Made by a program: the position numbers and the translations under genes
Shown: piece by piece, positions 8,164 through 17,699 of the stretch
Position numbering within the stretch: the stretch's first letter is position 1
Layout: each line of letters begins with the position of its first letter
NCBI RefSeq assembly: GCF_002101965.1
Contig: NZ_LQQA01000036.1
Span: forward strand, 1 to 64,000
DNA: 64,000 nucleotides
Direction of reading: 5' to 3'
Origin: Mycolicibacterium wolinskyi
Lineage (GTDB): Bacteria; Actinomycetota; Actinomycetes; Mycobacteriales; Mycobacteriaceae
Notes under the pieces: model-generated
Seen by the model: the letters and a program-made list of their open reading frames with translations, nothing else
Told to the model about the DNA's origin: nothing
Database searches by the model: none

Positions 8164-9930
8164 TTGCCCGCGTTACGCAAGCACCCGCAAACCGCCACCA
8201 AACATCTCTTCGTCACTGGTGGTGTGGTTTCGTCACTCGGTAAGGGTCTGACCGCGTCCAGCCTCGGTCAGTTGCTGACCGCGCGGGGCCTGCAGGTGAC
8301 CATGCAGAAGCTCGACCCGTATCTCAACGTCGACCCGGGCACCATGAACCCGTTCCAGCACGGCGAGGTGTTCGTCACCGAGGACGGTGCCGAAACCGAC
8401 CTCGACGTCGGCCACTACGAACGCTTCCTGGACCGCAACCTGTCGGGCTCGGCCAATGTGACGACCGGCCAGGTGTACTCGTCGGTGATCGCCAAGGAAC
8501 GCCGCGGCGAGTACCTGGGCGACACCGTCCAGGTGATCCCGCACATCACCGACGAGATCAAGAGCCGCATCCTGGCGATGGCCGAACCCGACGCGTCCGG
8601 TAACCGGCCCGACGTCGTGATCACCGAAGTCGGCGGCACGGTCGGCGACATCGAATCCCTGCCGTTCCTGGAGGCCGCCCGCCAGGTGCGCCACGAGGTC
8701 GGCCGCGACAACTGTTTCTTCCTGCACGTATCGCTGGTGCCGTACCTCGCGCCGTCCGGTGAGCTCAAGACCAAACCGACCCAGCACTCGGTGGCCGCGC
8801 TGCGCAGCATCGGCATCACACCGGATGCGCTGATCCTGCGCTGCGACCGCGACGTGCCCGAGCCGCTCAAGAACAAGATCGCGCTCATGTGCGACGTCGA
8901 CGTCGACGGCGTGATCTCGACGCCGGATGCGCCCTCGATCTATGACATCCCCAAGGTGCTGCACCGCGAGGAACTCGACGCGTACGTGGTGCGCCGGCTC
9001 AACCTGCCGTTCCGCGACGTCGACTGGACCGAGTGGGACGATCTGCTGCGCCGCGTCCACGAACCGCAGGAGACCGTGCGAATTGCCCTGGTGGGCAAGT
9101 ACATCGACCTGTCCGATGCGTACCTGTCGGTTGCCGAGGCGCTGCGCGCGGGCGGATTCAAGCACCGCGCCAAGGTGGAGATGCGGTGGGTGGCCTCCGA
9201 TGACTGCGAGACCGACAACGGGGCATCCGCAGCGCTCGCCGACGTACACGGCGTGCTGATCCCCGGCGGGTTCGGCATCCGCGGCATCGAGGGCAAGATC
9301 GGCGCCATCTCGTTCGCGCGCAAGCGCGGGCTTCCGGTGCTCGGGCTGTGCCTGGGCCTGCAGTGCATCGTCATCGAGGCCGCGCGGTCGGTCGGCATCA
9401 CCGGGGCGAACTCGGCCGAGTTCGATCCGAAGACCACCGACCCGGTGATCTCCACCATGGCCGACCAGCGCGATGCCGTGGCAGGCGAGGCAGACCTCGG
9501 TGGCACCATGCGGCTCGGTGCCTACCCGGCCGTGCTGACCCCGAATTCCATTGTGGCCGAGGCGTACCAGTCCACCGAGGTGTCCGAACGGCACCGGCAC
9601 CGCTACGAGGTCAACAACGCCTATCGGGACCGGATCGCCGAAAGCGGGCTGCGGTTCTCCGGCACCTCGCCCGACGGGCATCTGGTGGAGTTCGTCGAAT
9701 ACGCGCCCGAGGTGCATCCGTTCCTGGTCGGCACGCAGGCCCACCCCGAACTCAAGAGCCGGCCCACCCGGCCGCATCCGTTGTTCGCGTCGTTCATCGG
9801 CGCGGCGCTGAGCTACAAGGCCGAGGAGCGGTTGCCGGGTATGGATCTGCCCGAGCAGTTCTCCAACGGCGTCGAGCAGTCAGATGACGCCCTGGACGGA
9901 TCCCTGGAGAAATCCGACGTCCGTGGCTGA
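8164..9930 (+). CDS. pyrG: CTP synthase
   Basis: CTP synthase (about 588 aa) turns UTP, ATP and glutamine into CTP. The synthetase domain begins KHLFVTGGVVSSLGKGLTAS, and the glutaminase domain has the nucleophile loop LGLCLGLQ and a late HPELKSRP segment. I place the start at TTG 8164 because GGAGG at 8153-8157 then has a 6-base spacer; the in-frame ATG at 8158 touches the GGAGG directly and would be a poor start. The difference is two residues. About 110 bases without a gene upstream should hold its promoter. The 3' end overlaps the NUDIX gene by 8 bases. Confidence 0.97.
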   Translation: MPALRKHPQTATKHLFVTGGVVSSLGKGLTASSLGQLLTARGLQVTMQKLDPYLNVDPGTMNPFQHGEVFVTEDGAETDLDVGHYERFLDRNLSGSANVTTGQVYSSVIAKERRGEYLGDTVQVIPHITDEIKSRILAMAEPDASGNRPDVVITEVGGTVGDIESLPFLEAARQVRHEVGRDNCFFLHVSLVPYLAPSGELKTKPTQHSVAALRSIGITPDALILRCDRDVPEPLKNKIALMCDVDVDGVISTPDAPSIYDIPKVLHREELDAYVVRRLNLPFRDVDWTEWDDLLRRVHEPQETVRIALVGKYIDLSDAYLSVAEALRAGGFKHRAKVEMRWVASDDCETDNGASAALADVHGVLIPGGFGIRGIEGKIGAISFARKRGLPVLGLCLGLQCIVIEAARSVGITGANSAEFDPKTTDPVISTMADQRDAVAGEADLGGTMRLGAYPAVLTPNSIVAEAYQSTEVSERHRHRYEVNNAYRDRIAESGLRFSGTSPDGHLVEFVEYAPEVHPFLVGTQAHPELKSRPTRPHPLFASFIGAALSYKAEERLPGMDLPEQFSNGVEQSDDALDGSLEKSDVRG

Positions 9931-10543
9931 ACACGACTTCGAGACGCTGGCAAGCGAAACCGTATACGTCGGAAAGATTTTCGCGCTGCGCGCGGATGAG
10001 GTCAGTATGCCGGGCGGTGGCACGGCACGGCGTGAGGTCGTCGAACACTACGGCGCGGTCGCCGTCGTCGCGCTGGACGACGACGGCAATGTGGTGCTGG
10101 TGTACCAATACCGGCACCCGCTGGGCCGCCGGTTGTGGGAGCTTCCCGCCGGTCTGCTGGACCTGGGCGGCGAGCCTCCCGAGGTGACCGCGGCGCGCGA
10201 ACTCAAGGAGGAAGTCGGCCTGGCCGCCGCGAACTGGCGCGTTCTCGTCGACATCATCTCGGCGCCCGGATTCTCCGACGAGAGCGTGCGGATCTTCCTG
10301 GCGACCGGGCTGACCGACATCGGACGGCCCGAGGCGCACGACGAAGAAGCCGACATGGTGATCGAGCGGGTTCCGCTGGCCGAGGCGGTGTCGCGGGTGT
10401 TCACCGGTGAGATCGTGAATTCGATTGCGGTGGCGGGCATTCTGGCTGCGCACGCGATGAGCGATGCGGAGTCGTTGCGGCCCGTGGACGCACCGTGGGT
10501 GGACCGCCCGACAGCGTTCTGGCGGCGCAAAGGCCTGCAGTGA
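9923..10543 (+). CDS. NUDIX hydrolase, ADP-ribose pyrophosphatase type
   Basis: A 206-aa enzyme in the place of Rv1700. The complete NUDIX box is present: G(x5)E(x7)REL-x-EE-x-G reads GGEPPEVTAARELKEEVGL. The family hydrolyses ADP-ribose to AMP and ribose 5-phosphate. GTG at 9923 is chosen; the frame is open further into pyrG, but the protein-like part begins VAEHDFETL. The stop overlaps the xerD start by 4 bases (GTGA). Confidence 0.92.
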   Translation: MAEHDFETLASETVYVGKIFALRADEVSMPGGGTARREVVEHYGAVAVVALDDDGNVVLVYQYRHPLGRRLWELPAGLLDLGGEPPEVTAARELKEEVGLAAANWRVLVDIISAPGFSDESVRIFLATGLTDIGRPEAHDEEADMVIERVPLAEAVSRVFTGEIVNSIAVAGILAAHAMSDAESLRPVDAPWVDRPTAFWRRKGLQ

Positions 10544-11496
10544 CGACATCGTCGCCGCTCCGCACGGCCCTGGACGACCAGATCCAGGGCTACCTCGATC
10601 ACCTCACGATCGAGCGGGGGGTGGCGGCCAACACGCTGAGCTCCTACCGTCGCGACCTGCGCCGGTATGCCGAACACCTGACGCAGCGCGGCATCGACGA
10701 TCTGGCCAAGGTCGCCGAGACCGATGTCAGCGATTTCCTGGTGGCGCTGCGCCGCGGTGACCCCGAGGCGGGTGTGGTTGCGCTGTCGGCGGTTTCGGCG
10801 GCCAGGGCCGTCGTCGCGGTACGCGGCCTGCACCGGTTCGCCGCGGCCGAGGGGCTCACCGACGTCGACGTCGCCCGTGCGGTCAAACCACCGACCCCGA
10901 GCCGCCGGCTACCCAAGAGCCTGACCCTCGACGAGGTGCTGGCGTTACTGGAAGCCGCAGGCGGCGACAGCGAGGCCGACGGGCCGTTGACCCTGCGCAA
11001 TCGCGCGCTGCTCGAGCTGCTGTACTCCACCGGCGCCCGTATCTCGGAAGCAGTCGGGCTCGACGTCGACGACATCGACACGCACGCCCGCTCGGTGCTG
11101 CTGCACGGCAAGGGCGGCAAGCAGCGGCTGGTGCCGATCGGCCGCCCGGCGGTCAGCGCGCTCGACGCCTACCTGGTGCGCGGACGGCCGGATCTGGCCC
11201 GACGCGGTCGCGGTACCCCGGCGATCTTCCTCAACGCCCGCGGCGGTCGGCTGTCGCGGCAGAGCGCATGGCAGGTGCTGCAGGACGCCGCGGAACGGGC
11301 CGGCATCGCGTCGGCCGTGTCACCGCACACCCTGCGGCACTCCTTTGCCACCCACCTGCTCGACGGCGGCGCCGATGTGCGCGTCGTGCAGGAGCTTCTC
11401 GGGCACGCGTCGGTGACCACGACGCAGATCTACACCATGGTCACCGTGCACACGCTGCGCGAAGTGTGGGCCGGGGCGCATCCGCGCGCACGCTAG
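10540..11496 (+). CDS. xerD: tyrosine site-specific recombinase XerD
   Basis: A 318-aa tyrosine recombinase for resolution of chromosome dimers. It has an N-terminal SAM-like core-binding domain (about residues 7-95) and a catalytic domain with the Arg of STGARISE, the HTLRHSFATHLL box, the LLGHASVTTTQIY block and the nucleophile Tyr. It overlaps the NUDIX gene by 4 bases and sits in the conserved Rv1701 position, so it is the housekeeping XerD and not the integrase of the island at 20.8 kb. Confidence 0.95.
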   Translation: MTTSSPLRTALDDQIQGYLDHLTIERGVAANTLSSYRRDLRRYAEHLTQRGIDDLAKVAETDVSDFLVALRRGDPEAGVVALSAVSAARAVVAVRGLHRFAAAEGLTDVDVARAVKPPTPSRRLPKSLTLDEVLALLEAAGGDSEADGPLTLRNRALLELLYSTGARISEAVGLDVDDIDTHARSVLLHGKGGKQRLVPIGRPAVSALDAYLVRGRPDLARRGRGTPAIFLNARGGRLSRQSAWQVLQDAAERAGIASAVSPHTLRHSFATHLLDGGADVRVVQELLGHASVTTTQIYTMVTVHTLREVWAGAHPRAR

Positions 11497-11514
11497 AAGA
11501 TCCTGAGCGATCTG

Positions 11515-12279
11515 TCAGCCGCCCAGGTACTCCGACTCCAGTACCAGATCGGGCAGCAGCGTCTGGTATTCGGCGTGCGTCTTGTGCTCCGTGGTGTTCC
11601 ACACCGTGCCTTGGTGCTCGCGCATGTACGCGAGGTAGTTCGGCGCGCCGGGCAGCTTGACGTTGTCGGCGACGACGATCGAACCCGCGTGCAGCCAGCC
11701 GCGGTCCAGGATGCTGTGCAGGTCGGGCAGGTAGGCGTTCTTGTCGTGGTCGAGGAACACCAAATCCAGCCCGCCCGGGGCGAACCCGCTCTGCGTGAGA
11801 GCGTCGAGCGTTTTCCCGCCATCGCCGATGGTGCCGACGACGCACGTGACCCGGTCGGCGACGCCGGCATGCGCCCAGATGCGGCGGGCGATCTCGGCGT
11901 TGGCGGGGGAGAACTCGACGGAGAACACCCGGGCGGCCGGTGCGGCGCGGGCGATGCGCATGGCGCCGTAGCCGCAGTACGTGCCGAGTTCCAGCGCCAA
12001 CTGCGTTTCTGCTCGGCGGACGGCGGCGTCGAGTAATGCGCCCTTCTCGTCGCCGACGTTGATGAGAAAAGACTTCTCGTAGGCGAACTTGTCGATCGTG
12101 GCGAGGACATCGTCGAGATCGCCCTGCCGGGCATTGGCCACGACGTAGTCCGCGGCGGCAGCCTCGCGACCGTCGCCCCACTGCCCGGTCTTGGCGAAGT
12201 GCCAGGCGCCGATCCCCATGCGGATGAACGACCACCGCAACAGCGGCAGCCGCTGCTTGAGACTCATGACCTTCACCAT
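11515..12279 (-). CDS. SAM-dependent O-methyltransferase, COMT-like
   Basis: A product of about 254 aa convergent with xerD. It has the class I methyltransferase fold of the catechol-O-methyltransferase type: ALELGTYCGYGAMRIA is the SAM-binding motif, FSVEFSPANAEIA follows, and DLVFLDHDKNAY plus VVADNVKLPG match the metal-binding Asp and Asn positions of Mg2+-dependent O-methyltransferases. It corresponds by place and type to Rv1703c. ATG at 12267 is an alternative start. Confidence 0.85.
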   Translation of the reverse strand: MVKVMSLKQRLPLLRWSFIRMGIGAWHFAKTGQWGDGREAAAADYVVANARQGDLDDVLATIDKFAYEKSFLINVGDEKGALLDAAVRRAETQLALELGTYCGYGAMRIARAAPAARVFSVEFSPANAEIARRIWAHAGVADRVTCVVGTIGDGGKTLDALTQSGFAPGGLDLVFLDHDKNAYLPDLHSILDRGWLHAGSIVVADNVKLPGAPNYLAYMREHQGTVWNTTEHKTHAEYQTLLPDLVLESEYLGG

Positions 12280-12362
12280 ATGGCTCGATTGCCCGCGGGT
12301 CTGCCCGTCCTGGCAGCGTGACGACGTTAAACTTGCCCGGATGTTCGCCAAGTCTTCGCGAT

Positions 12363-13268
12363 ATGACGCCAGTGGTGGTCGCGTTGACTGACGACCACGG
12401 ACACGATGGTCTGTTCGAGCACAGTGGGACCGAACTGGGCCTGACCGGGCGCCCCCCGCGCGACATTCCCGAGCCGCAACCCCGATCGACGCACGGCCCG
12501 GCCAAGGTCATCGCGATGTGCAACCAGAAGGGCGGGGTCGGCAAGACCACCTCGACCATCAACCTGGGCGCGAGCCTCGCCGAGTACGGCCGGCGGGTCC
12601 TGCTCGTCGACCTCGATCCGCAGGGCGCCCTGTCGGCGGGCCTCGGGGTGCCGCACTACGAGCTCGCCCAGACCGTACACAACCTGCTCGTCGAGCCGCG
12701 GGTGTCGATCGACGACGTGCTGATCAAGACCCGGGTCAGCGGCATGGACCTGGTTCCCAGCAACATCGACCTGTCGGCCGCCGAGATCCAGCTGGTCAAT
12801 GAGGTCGGCCGCGAGCAGTCTCTGGCGCGGGCGCTCTATCCCGTCCTCGACCGCTACGACTACGTGCTGATCGACTGCCAGCCGTCGCTGGGCCTACTGA
12901 CCGTCAACGGTCTGGCGTGCGCGGACGGCGTCATCATCCCGACCGAATGCGAGTACTTCTCGCTTCGCGGCCTGGCGCTGCTCACCGACACCGTGGACAA
13001 GGTGCACGACCGGCTCAACCCCAAACTGTCCATCAGCGGCATCCTGGTCACCCGCTACGACCCGCGCACGGTGAACGCGCGCGAGGTCATGGCCCGCGTG
13101 GTGGAGCGGTTCGGCGACCTCGTATTCGACACCGTCATCACCCGGACCGTGCGGTTCCCGGAGACCAGCGTCGCCGGCGAGCCGATCACCACCTGGGCGC
13201 CCAAGTCCGGTGGCGCCATCGCCTACCGGTCGCTCGCGCGGGAAGTCATCTACCGGTTCGGCGTGTGA
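12363..13268 (+). CDS. ParA-family ATPase linked to scpAB
   Basis: A 301-aa deviant Walker-type ATPase (Rv1708 position). KGGVGKTTSTINLG is the deviant Walker A motif near residue 57, followed by LLVDLDPQGALSAGLG and VLIDCQPSLGLLTVN. Such proteins bind DNA in the ATP form and organise partition or septum placement. It overlaps scpA by 4 bases (GTGA) and should act with the ScpAB condensin parts. The start is ATG 12363; the frame is open about 45 bases further up. It is not the parA of the origin region. Confidence 0.92.
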   Translation: MTPVVVALTDDHGHDGLFEHSGTELGLTGRPPRDIPEPQPRSTHGPAKVIAMCNQKGGVGKTTSTINLGASLAEYGRRVLLVDLDPQGALSAGLGVPHYELAQTVHNLLVEPRVSIDDVLIKTRVSGMDLVPSNIDLSAAEIQLVNEVGREQSLARALYPVLDRYDYVLIDCQPSLGLLTVNGLACADGVIIPTECEYFSLRGLALLTDTVDKVHDRLNPKLSISGILVTRYDPRTVNAREVMARVVERFGDLVFDTVITRTVRFPETSVAGEPITTWAPKSGGAIAYRSLAREVIYRFGV

Positions 13269-14122
13269 ACGACGTCGCGGGTACCGATGCCGCGCAGACC
13301 GTGGCGGCATCGGATGACGCATCCGGCGGCAGTCAGCAGAACCGCTTCCAGGTTCGGCTGACCAACTTCGAGGGTCCGTTCGACCTTCTGCTGCAGCTGA
13401 TCTTCGCGCACCGGCTCGATGTCACCGAGGTGGCGTTGCACCAGGTGACCGACGATTTCATCGCATACACCAAGCAGATCGGCGCGCAGCTGGAACTCGA
13501 CGAGACCACGGCGTTCCTGGTGATCGCGGCCACGCTGCTCGACCTCAAGGCCGCACGACTGCTGCCGGCCGGCGAGGTGCAGGACGAGGAAGACCTGGCC
13601 CTGCTCGAGGTGCGGGATCTGCTGTTCGCCCGGCTCCTGCAGTACCGCGCGTTCAAGCACGTCGCCGAGATGTTCGCCGAACTCGAGGCGGCGGCGCTGC
13701 GCAGCTATCCGCGCGCGGTGTCGTTGGAGGACCGCTACTCCGACCTGCTCCCGGAGGTCATGCTCGGCGTCGATGCGGAGAAGTTCGCCACAATCGCCGC
13801 GGCGGCGTTCACCCCGCGCCCGGTGCCGACGGTCGGCACCGATCACATTCACGCGCCCAAGGTGTCGGTGCCCGAGCAGGCCGAGCGGCTGCTTGGCCTG
13901 CTGGAACAGCGTGGGGTCGGGCAGTGGGCGACCTTCACCGAACTGGTGGCCGACTGCACGGCCGGCATCGAGATCGTGGGCCGTTTCCTGGCGCTGCTCG
14001 AGCTGTTCCGGGCCAGGGCGGTAGCATTCGAACAATCAGAACCGCTTGGTGTGCTCCAGGTTTCGTGGACCGGGGATCGACCGACCAGCGAACACCTGGC
14101 AACCGCCGACGCGGAAGAATAG
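13265..14122 (+). CDS. scpA: segregation and condensation protein ScpA
   Basis: A 285-aa kleisin. The conserved N-terminal block FEGPFDLLLQLI lies near residue 34 and binds the SMC neck; LDLKAARLLP and the acidic linker follow, and the C-terminal winged-helix domain is at about residues 200-265. With ScpB and SMC it forms the bacterial condensin. GTG start overlapping parA; 8 bases before scpB. Confidence 0.95.
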   Translation: MNDVAGTDAAQTVAASDDASGGSQQNRFQVRLTNFEGPFDLLLQLIFAHRLDVTEVALHQVTDDFIAYTKQIGAQLELDETTAFLVIAATLLDLKAARLLPAGEVQDEEDLALLEVRDLLFARLLQYRAFKHVAEMFAELEAAALRSYPRAVSLEDRYSDLLPEVMLGVDAEKFATIAAAAFTPRPVPTVGTDHIHAPKVSVPEQAERLLGLLEQRGVGQWATFTELVADCTAGIEIVGRFLALLELFRARAVAFEQSEPLGVLQVSWTGDRPTSEHLATADAEE

Positions 14123-14130
14123 CGAGAACG

Positions 14131-14877
14131 ATGACTGACGAGACCTCCGATCCCGGTGCCGAGCCCGGCACCGGGATGGATGCTCAGCTGCCGCCCGTCG
14201 ACCTCGGTGAGGATCTGGGCGTCGACGTCGCCCTCGTCCCGGAACTGGACGACGGCGAGCTCGGCGCGGTGCTGGAGGCACTGCTGCTGGTGGTCGACAC
14301 CCCGGTGACCGTCGATGCGCTGGCCTCGGCCACCGAACAGCCGGCCTATCGCATCGCGGCCAAACTGCGGCTCATGGCCGACGAGCTGGCCGCCCGCGAC
14401 AGCGGCATCGACCTGCGCGAGGCCGGTGGTGGCTGGCGGATGTACACCCGCGCGCGGTACGCGCCGTACGTGGAACGGCTGCTGCTCGACGGCGCGAGGA
14501 CCAAGCTGACCCGCGCGGCGTTGGAAACCCTCGCGGTGGTGGCCTACCGGCAGCCGGTGACCCGCGCCCGCGTGAGCGCGGTGCGTGGTGTCAACGTCGA
14601 CGCGGTGATGCGGACGCTGCTGGCCCGCGGCCTCATCACCGAGGCCGGCACCGATTCCGATTCGGGGGCGACGACTTTCGCGACGACGGAACTGTTCCTG
14701 GAACGGTTGGGCCTCTCCTCGCTGACCGACCTGCCCGACATCGCGCCGCTGCTGCCCGACGTCGACGTGATCGACGACCTGAGCGAAAACCTCGGAGACG
14801 AACCGCGTTTCGCGAAACTCAACGGCGGGACGCCTTCGGGCGACCAGCCGGCCGCCTTCGATGTGGACAAGGACTGA
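14131..14877 (+). CDS. scpB: segregation and condensation protein ScpB
   Basis: A 248-aa ScpB with two winged-helix domains; LTRAALETLAVVAYRQPVTR is the signature block near residue 130. About 40 acidic N-terminal residues precede the domain. It partners ScpA and SMC. It ends 1 base before the rluB start. Confidence 0.95.
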   Translation: MTDETSDPGAEPGTGMDAQLPPVDLGEDLGVDVALVPELDDGELGAVLEALLLVVDTPVTVDALASATEQPAYRIAAKLRLMADELAARDSGIDLREAGGGWRMYTRARYAPYVERLLLDGARTKLTRAALETLAVVAYRQPVTRARVSAVRGVNVDAVMRTLLARGLITEAGTDSDSGATTFATTELFLERLGLSSLTDLPDIAPLLPDVDVIDDLSENLGDEPRFAKLNGGTPSGDQPAAFDVDKD

Positions 14878-14878
14878 C

Positions 14879-15619
14879 ATGGCCGACGAAGGTGTGCGAC
14901 TGCAGAAAGTCTTGTCGCAGGCGGGAATCGCGTCGCGACGCGTCGCGGAGCGGATGATCACCGACGGGCGCGTCGAGGTCGACGGCCGCGTGGTCACCGA
15001 GCTCGGCACCCGGGTCGATCCGGCGGTCGCCGAGATCCGCGTCGACGGCTCACGCATCGTGCTCGATGACACCCTGGTGTATCTCGCGATCAACAAGCCG
15101 CGCGGCATGCACTCGACGATGTCCGACGACCGGGGCCGGCCGTGTGTGGGCGATCTCGTCGAACACCGCGTGCGGGGCAACAAGAAGCTGTTTCACGTCG
15201 GGCGTCTCGACGCCGACACCGAAGGGCTGCTGTTGCTGACCAACGACGGGGAGCTCGCACATCGCTTGATGCACCCGTCCTACGAGGTGCCGAAGACATA
15301 CGTCGCGACCGTGATCGGCACGGTGCCGCGCGGCCTCGGCAAGAAGCTGCGGGCCGGTGTCGAACTGGACGACGGGCCTGCGCACGTGGACGATTTCGCG
15401 GTGGTCGACACGGTTCCGGGCAAGACGCTGGTGAAAGTCACCCTGCACGAAGGGCGTAACCGCATTGTGCGGCGGCTGCTGGCAGCGGTGGATTACCCGG
15501 TCCAGGAGCTGGTGCGTACCGACATCGGCACGGTGTCGCTGGGCGATCAACGTCCGGGCAGTATTCGAGCGCTCAGCCGAAAAGAGATCGGCGAGCTGTA
15601 TCAGGCGGTGGGGTTGTGA
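14879..15619 (+). CDS. rluB: pseudouridine synthase of the RsuA/RluB family
   Basis: A 246-aa rRNA pseudouridine synthase. The N-terminal S4 domain (VRLQKVLSQAGIASRR) is followed by the catalytic domain with GRLDADTEGLLLLTNDG, where the second Asp of the motif is the nucleophile, and later EGRNRIVRRLL. Specificity within 16S or 23S rRNA cannot be read from the sequence; the place and length fit the gene annotated rluB (Rv1711). Its stop overlaps cmk. Confidence 0.9.
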   Translation: MADEGVRLQKVLSQAGIASRRVAERMITDGRVEVDGRVVTELGTRVDPAVAEIRVDGSRIVLDDTLVYLAINKPRGMHSTMSDDRGRPCVGDLVEHRVRGNKKLFHVGRLDADTEGLLLLTNDGELAHRLMHPSYEVPKTYVATVIGTVPRGLGKKLRAGVELDDGPAHVDDFAVVDTVPGKTLVKVTLHEGRNRIVRRLLAAVDYPVQELVRTDIGTVSLGDQRPGSIRALSRKEIGELYQAVGL

Positions 15620-16302
15620 GCGGATCTTTGGTGGTTGCGGTGGACGGCCCGGCCGGCACCGGGAAGTCCTCGGTGTCTCGGGGGCTGGCCCGTGCGCTGG
15701 GTGCGCGCTACCTCGACACGGGCGCGATGTACCGGATCACGACCCTCGCGGTGCTGCGCGCCGGGGCCGACCTCGGCGATCCCGAGGCGATCGACCGGGC
15801 GGCCGCAGACGTCGCGGTCAATGTCGGGTCCGATCCCGACGAAGACCGCGCATACCTTGCCGGAGAAGACGTTTCGGCCGAGATCCGTGGCGATGCGGTG
15901 ACCCGCGCGGTCTCGGCGGTGTCGGCAGTCCCCGCGGTGCGGGCCCGGCTGGTCGACCTGCAGCGCGGACTTGCCGCGGGCGGCGGGCGCGTCGTCGTGG
16001 AAGGCCGTGACATCGGAACTGTGGTGCTGCCCGACGCCGACGTGAAGATCTTCCTCACCGCGTCGGCCGAGGAACGCGCGCGCCGTCGCAACGCCCAGAA
16101 CATCGCCAACGGCCTGCCCGACGACTATGAGACGGTGCTGGCCGACGTGCAGCGCCGCGACCATCTCGATTCGACGCGGCCGGTCTCGCCGCTGCGGGCG
16201 GCCGATGATGCGCTGGTGGTCGACACCAGCGACATGGATGAAACCCAGGTGATCGCGCACCTGCTCGATCTCGTCACTCAGCATGCCGGGGTGCGGCGAT
16301 GA
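15616..16302 (+). CDS. cmk: cytidylate kinase
   Basis: A 228-aa (d)CMP kinase with the P-loop GPAGTGKS at residues 11-18, the CMP-binding YLDTGAMYR, and the EGRDIGTVVLPDA block. It makes CDP from CMP. The GTG start overlaps rluB by 4 bases and the stop overlaps der by 4 bases. Confidence 0.95.
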   Translation: MSGSLVVAVDGPAGTGKSSVSRGLARALGARYLDTGAMYRITTLAVLRAGADLGDPEAIDRAAADVAVNVGSDPDEDRAYLAGEDVSAEIRGDAVTRAVSAVSAVPAVRARLVDLQRGLAAGGGRVVVEGRDIGTVVLPDADVKIFLTASAEERARRRNAQNIANGLPDDYETVLADVQRRDHLDSTRPVSPLRAADDALVVDTSDMDETQVIAHLLDLVTQHAGVRR

Positions 16303-17699
16303 GCGAGGACGGTACGTGGTCTGACGAGAGCGAGTGGGAACTTCCCGCCGATGTCGCCGAAGCCGTCGAGGAGGCGGCTATCGCGCCGCCCGTCGTCGCG
16401 GTCGTCGGCCGGCCCAACGTCGGCAAATCCACTCTGGTGAACCGGATCCTGGGCCGTCGCGAAGCGGTGGTTCAGGACATCCCCGGCGTCACCCGCGACC
16501 GGGTGTCCTATGACGCGAACTGGCTGGGCCGCCGGTTCGTCGTGCAGGACACCGGGGGATGGGAGCCGGACGCCAAGGGTCTGCAACAGCTCGTCGCCGA
16601 TCAGGCGTCGGTCGCGATGCGCACGGCCGACGCGATCATCCTCGTGGTCGACGCCGTCGTCGGCGCGACGGCTGCCGACGAAGCCGCCGCGCGCCTGCTG
16701 CGCAAGTCCGGCAAGCCGGTCTTCTTGGCCGCCAACAAGGTTGACACCGAGCGCGGCGAGGCCGACGCGGCGGCGCTGTGGTCGCTGGGCGTGGGGGAGC
16801 CGCATCCGATCAGCGCCATGCACGGCCGCGGCGTGGCCGATCTGCTGGACCGGCTGATCGAGGATCTGCCCGAGACCTCCGAGCTGGCCGGTGGCGGCGG
16901 CGGGCCGCGACGCGTCGCACTCGTCGGAAAGCCCAACGTGGGCAAGAGTTCTCTGCTGAACCGGCTGGCCGGCGACGAGCGTTCGGTCGTGCACGATGTC
17001 GCGGGCACGACTGTCGACCCGGTCGACTCGCTGATCGAATTGGGCGGCAAGACTTGGCGTTTCGTCGACACCGCTGGGTTGCGCCGCAAGGTCGGCCAGG
17101 CCAGCGGGCACGAGTTCTACGCCTCGGTGCGCACGCACGGTGCGATCGACGCGGCCGAAGTCGTGATGGTGCTGATCGACGGATCGCAGCCGCTGACCGA
17201 ACAGGATCAGCGCGTGCTGTCCATGGTGATCGAAGCCGGGCGCGCCCTCGTGCTGGTGTTCAACAAGTGGGACCTGGTCGATGAGGACCGGCGCTATCTG
17301 CTGGACCGCGAGATCGAACGCGAACTCGTGCAGGTGCAGTGGGCTCCGAGGGTCAACATCTCGGCCAAGACCGGCCGGGCCGTGCAGAAGCTCGTGCCCG
17401 CGCTGGAGACCGCACTGGCGTCCTGGGACACCCGGATCCCGACCGGCCGGCTCAACACGTTCCTCAAAGAGGTCGTGGCGGCGACACCGCCGCCGGTGCG
17501 CGGCGGCAAGCAACCACGAATCCTGTTCGCCACGCAGGCGACATCGCGTCCGCCGACGTTCGTGTTGTTCACCTCGGGCTTCCTCGAAGCCGGCTACCGC
17601 CGGTTCCTGGAGCGGCGGCTGCGTGAGACTTTCGGGTTCGAGGGCAGCCCGATTCGGATCAACGTCAGGGTTCGCGAGAAGCGCTCGGCTAAGCGCTGA
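16299..17699 (+). CDS. der: ribosome-assembly GTPase Der (EngA)
   Basis: A 466-aa double-Era GTPase for 50S subunit assembly. It has two G domains, each with P-loop (GRPNVGKST near residue 37 and GKPNVGKSS near residue 210), DTGGW / DTAGL G3 motifs, and NKVD / NKWD G4 motifs, then the C-terminal KH-like domain. The N-terminal 25 residues are acidic. Its last 11 bases overlap the convergent dehydratase gene. Confidence 0.96.
   Translation: MSEDGTWSDESEWELPADVAEAVEEAAIAPPVVAVVGRPNVGKSTLVNRILGRREAVVQDIPGVTRDRVSYDANWLGRRFVVQDTGGWEPDAKGLQQLVADQASVAMRTADAIILVVDAVVGATAADEAAARLLRKSGKPVFLAANKVDTERGEADAAALWSLGVGEPHPISAMHGRGVADLLDRLIEDLPETSELAGGGGGPRRVALVGKPNVGKSSLLNRLAGDERSVVHDVAGTTVDPVDSLIELGGKTWRFVDTAGLRRKVGQASGHEFYASVRTHGAIDAAEVVMVLIDGSQPLTEQDQRVLSMVIEAGRALVLVFNKWDLVDEDRRYLLDREIERELVQVQWAPRVNISAKTGRAVQKLVPALETALASWDTRIPTGRLNTFLKEVVAATPPPVRGGKQPRILFATQATSRPPTFVLFTSGFLEAGYRRFLERRLRETFGFEGSPIRINVRVREKRSAKR

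Noticed and set aside
8233..9777. A 514-aa open frame on the minus strand
   Set aside because: Antisense shadow of pyrG with low-complexity composition.
10540..11496. Tyrosine recombinase as possible integrase of the island
   Set aside because: It lies 10 kb from the island in the conserved Rv1701 position and overlaps the NUDIX gene; it is the housekeeping XerD.
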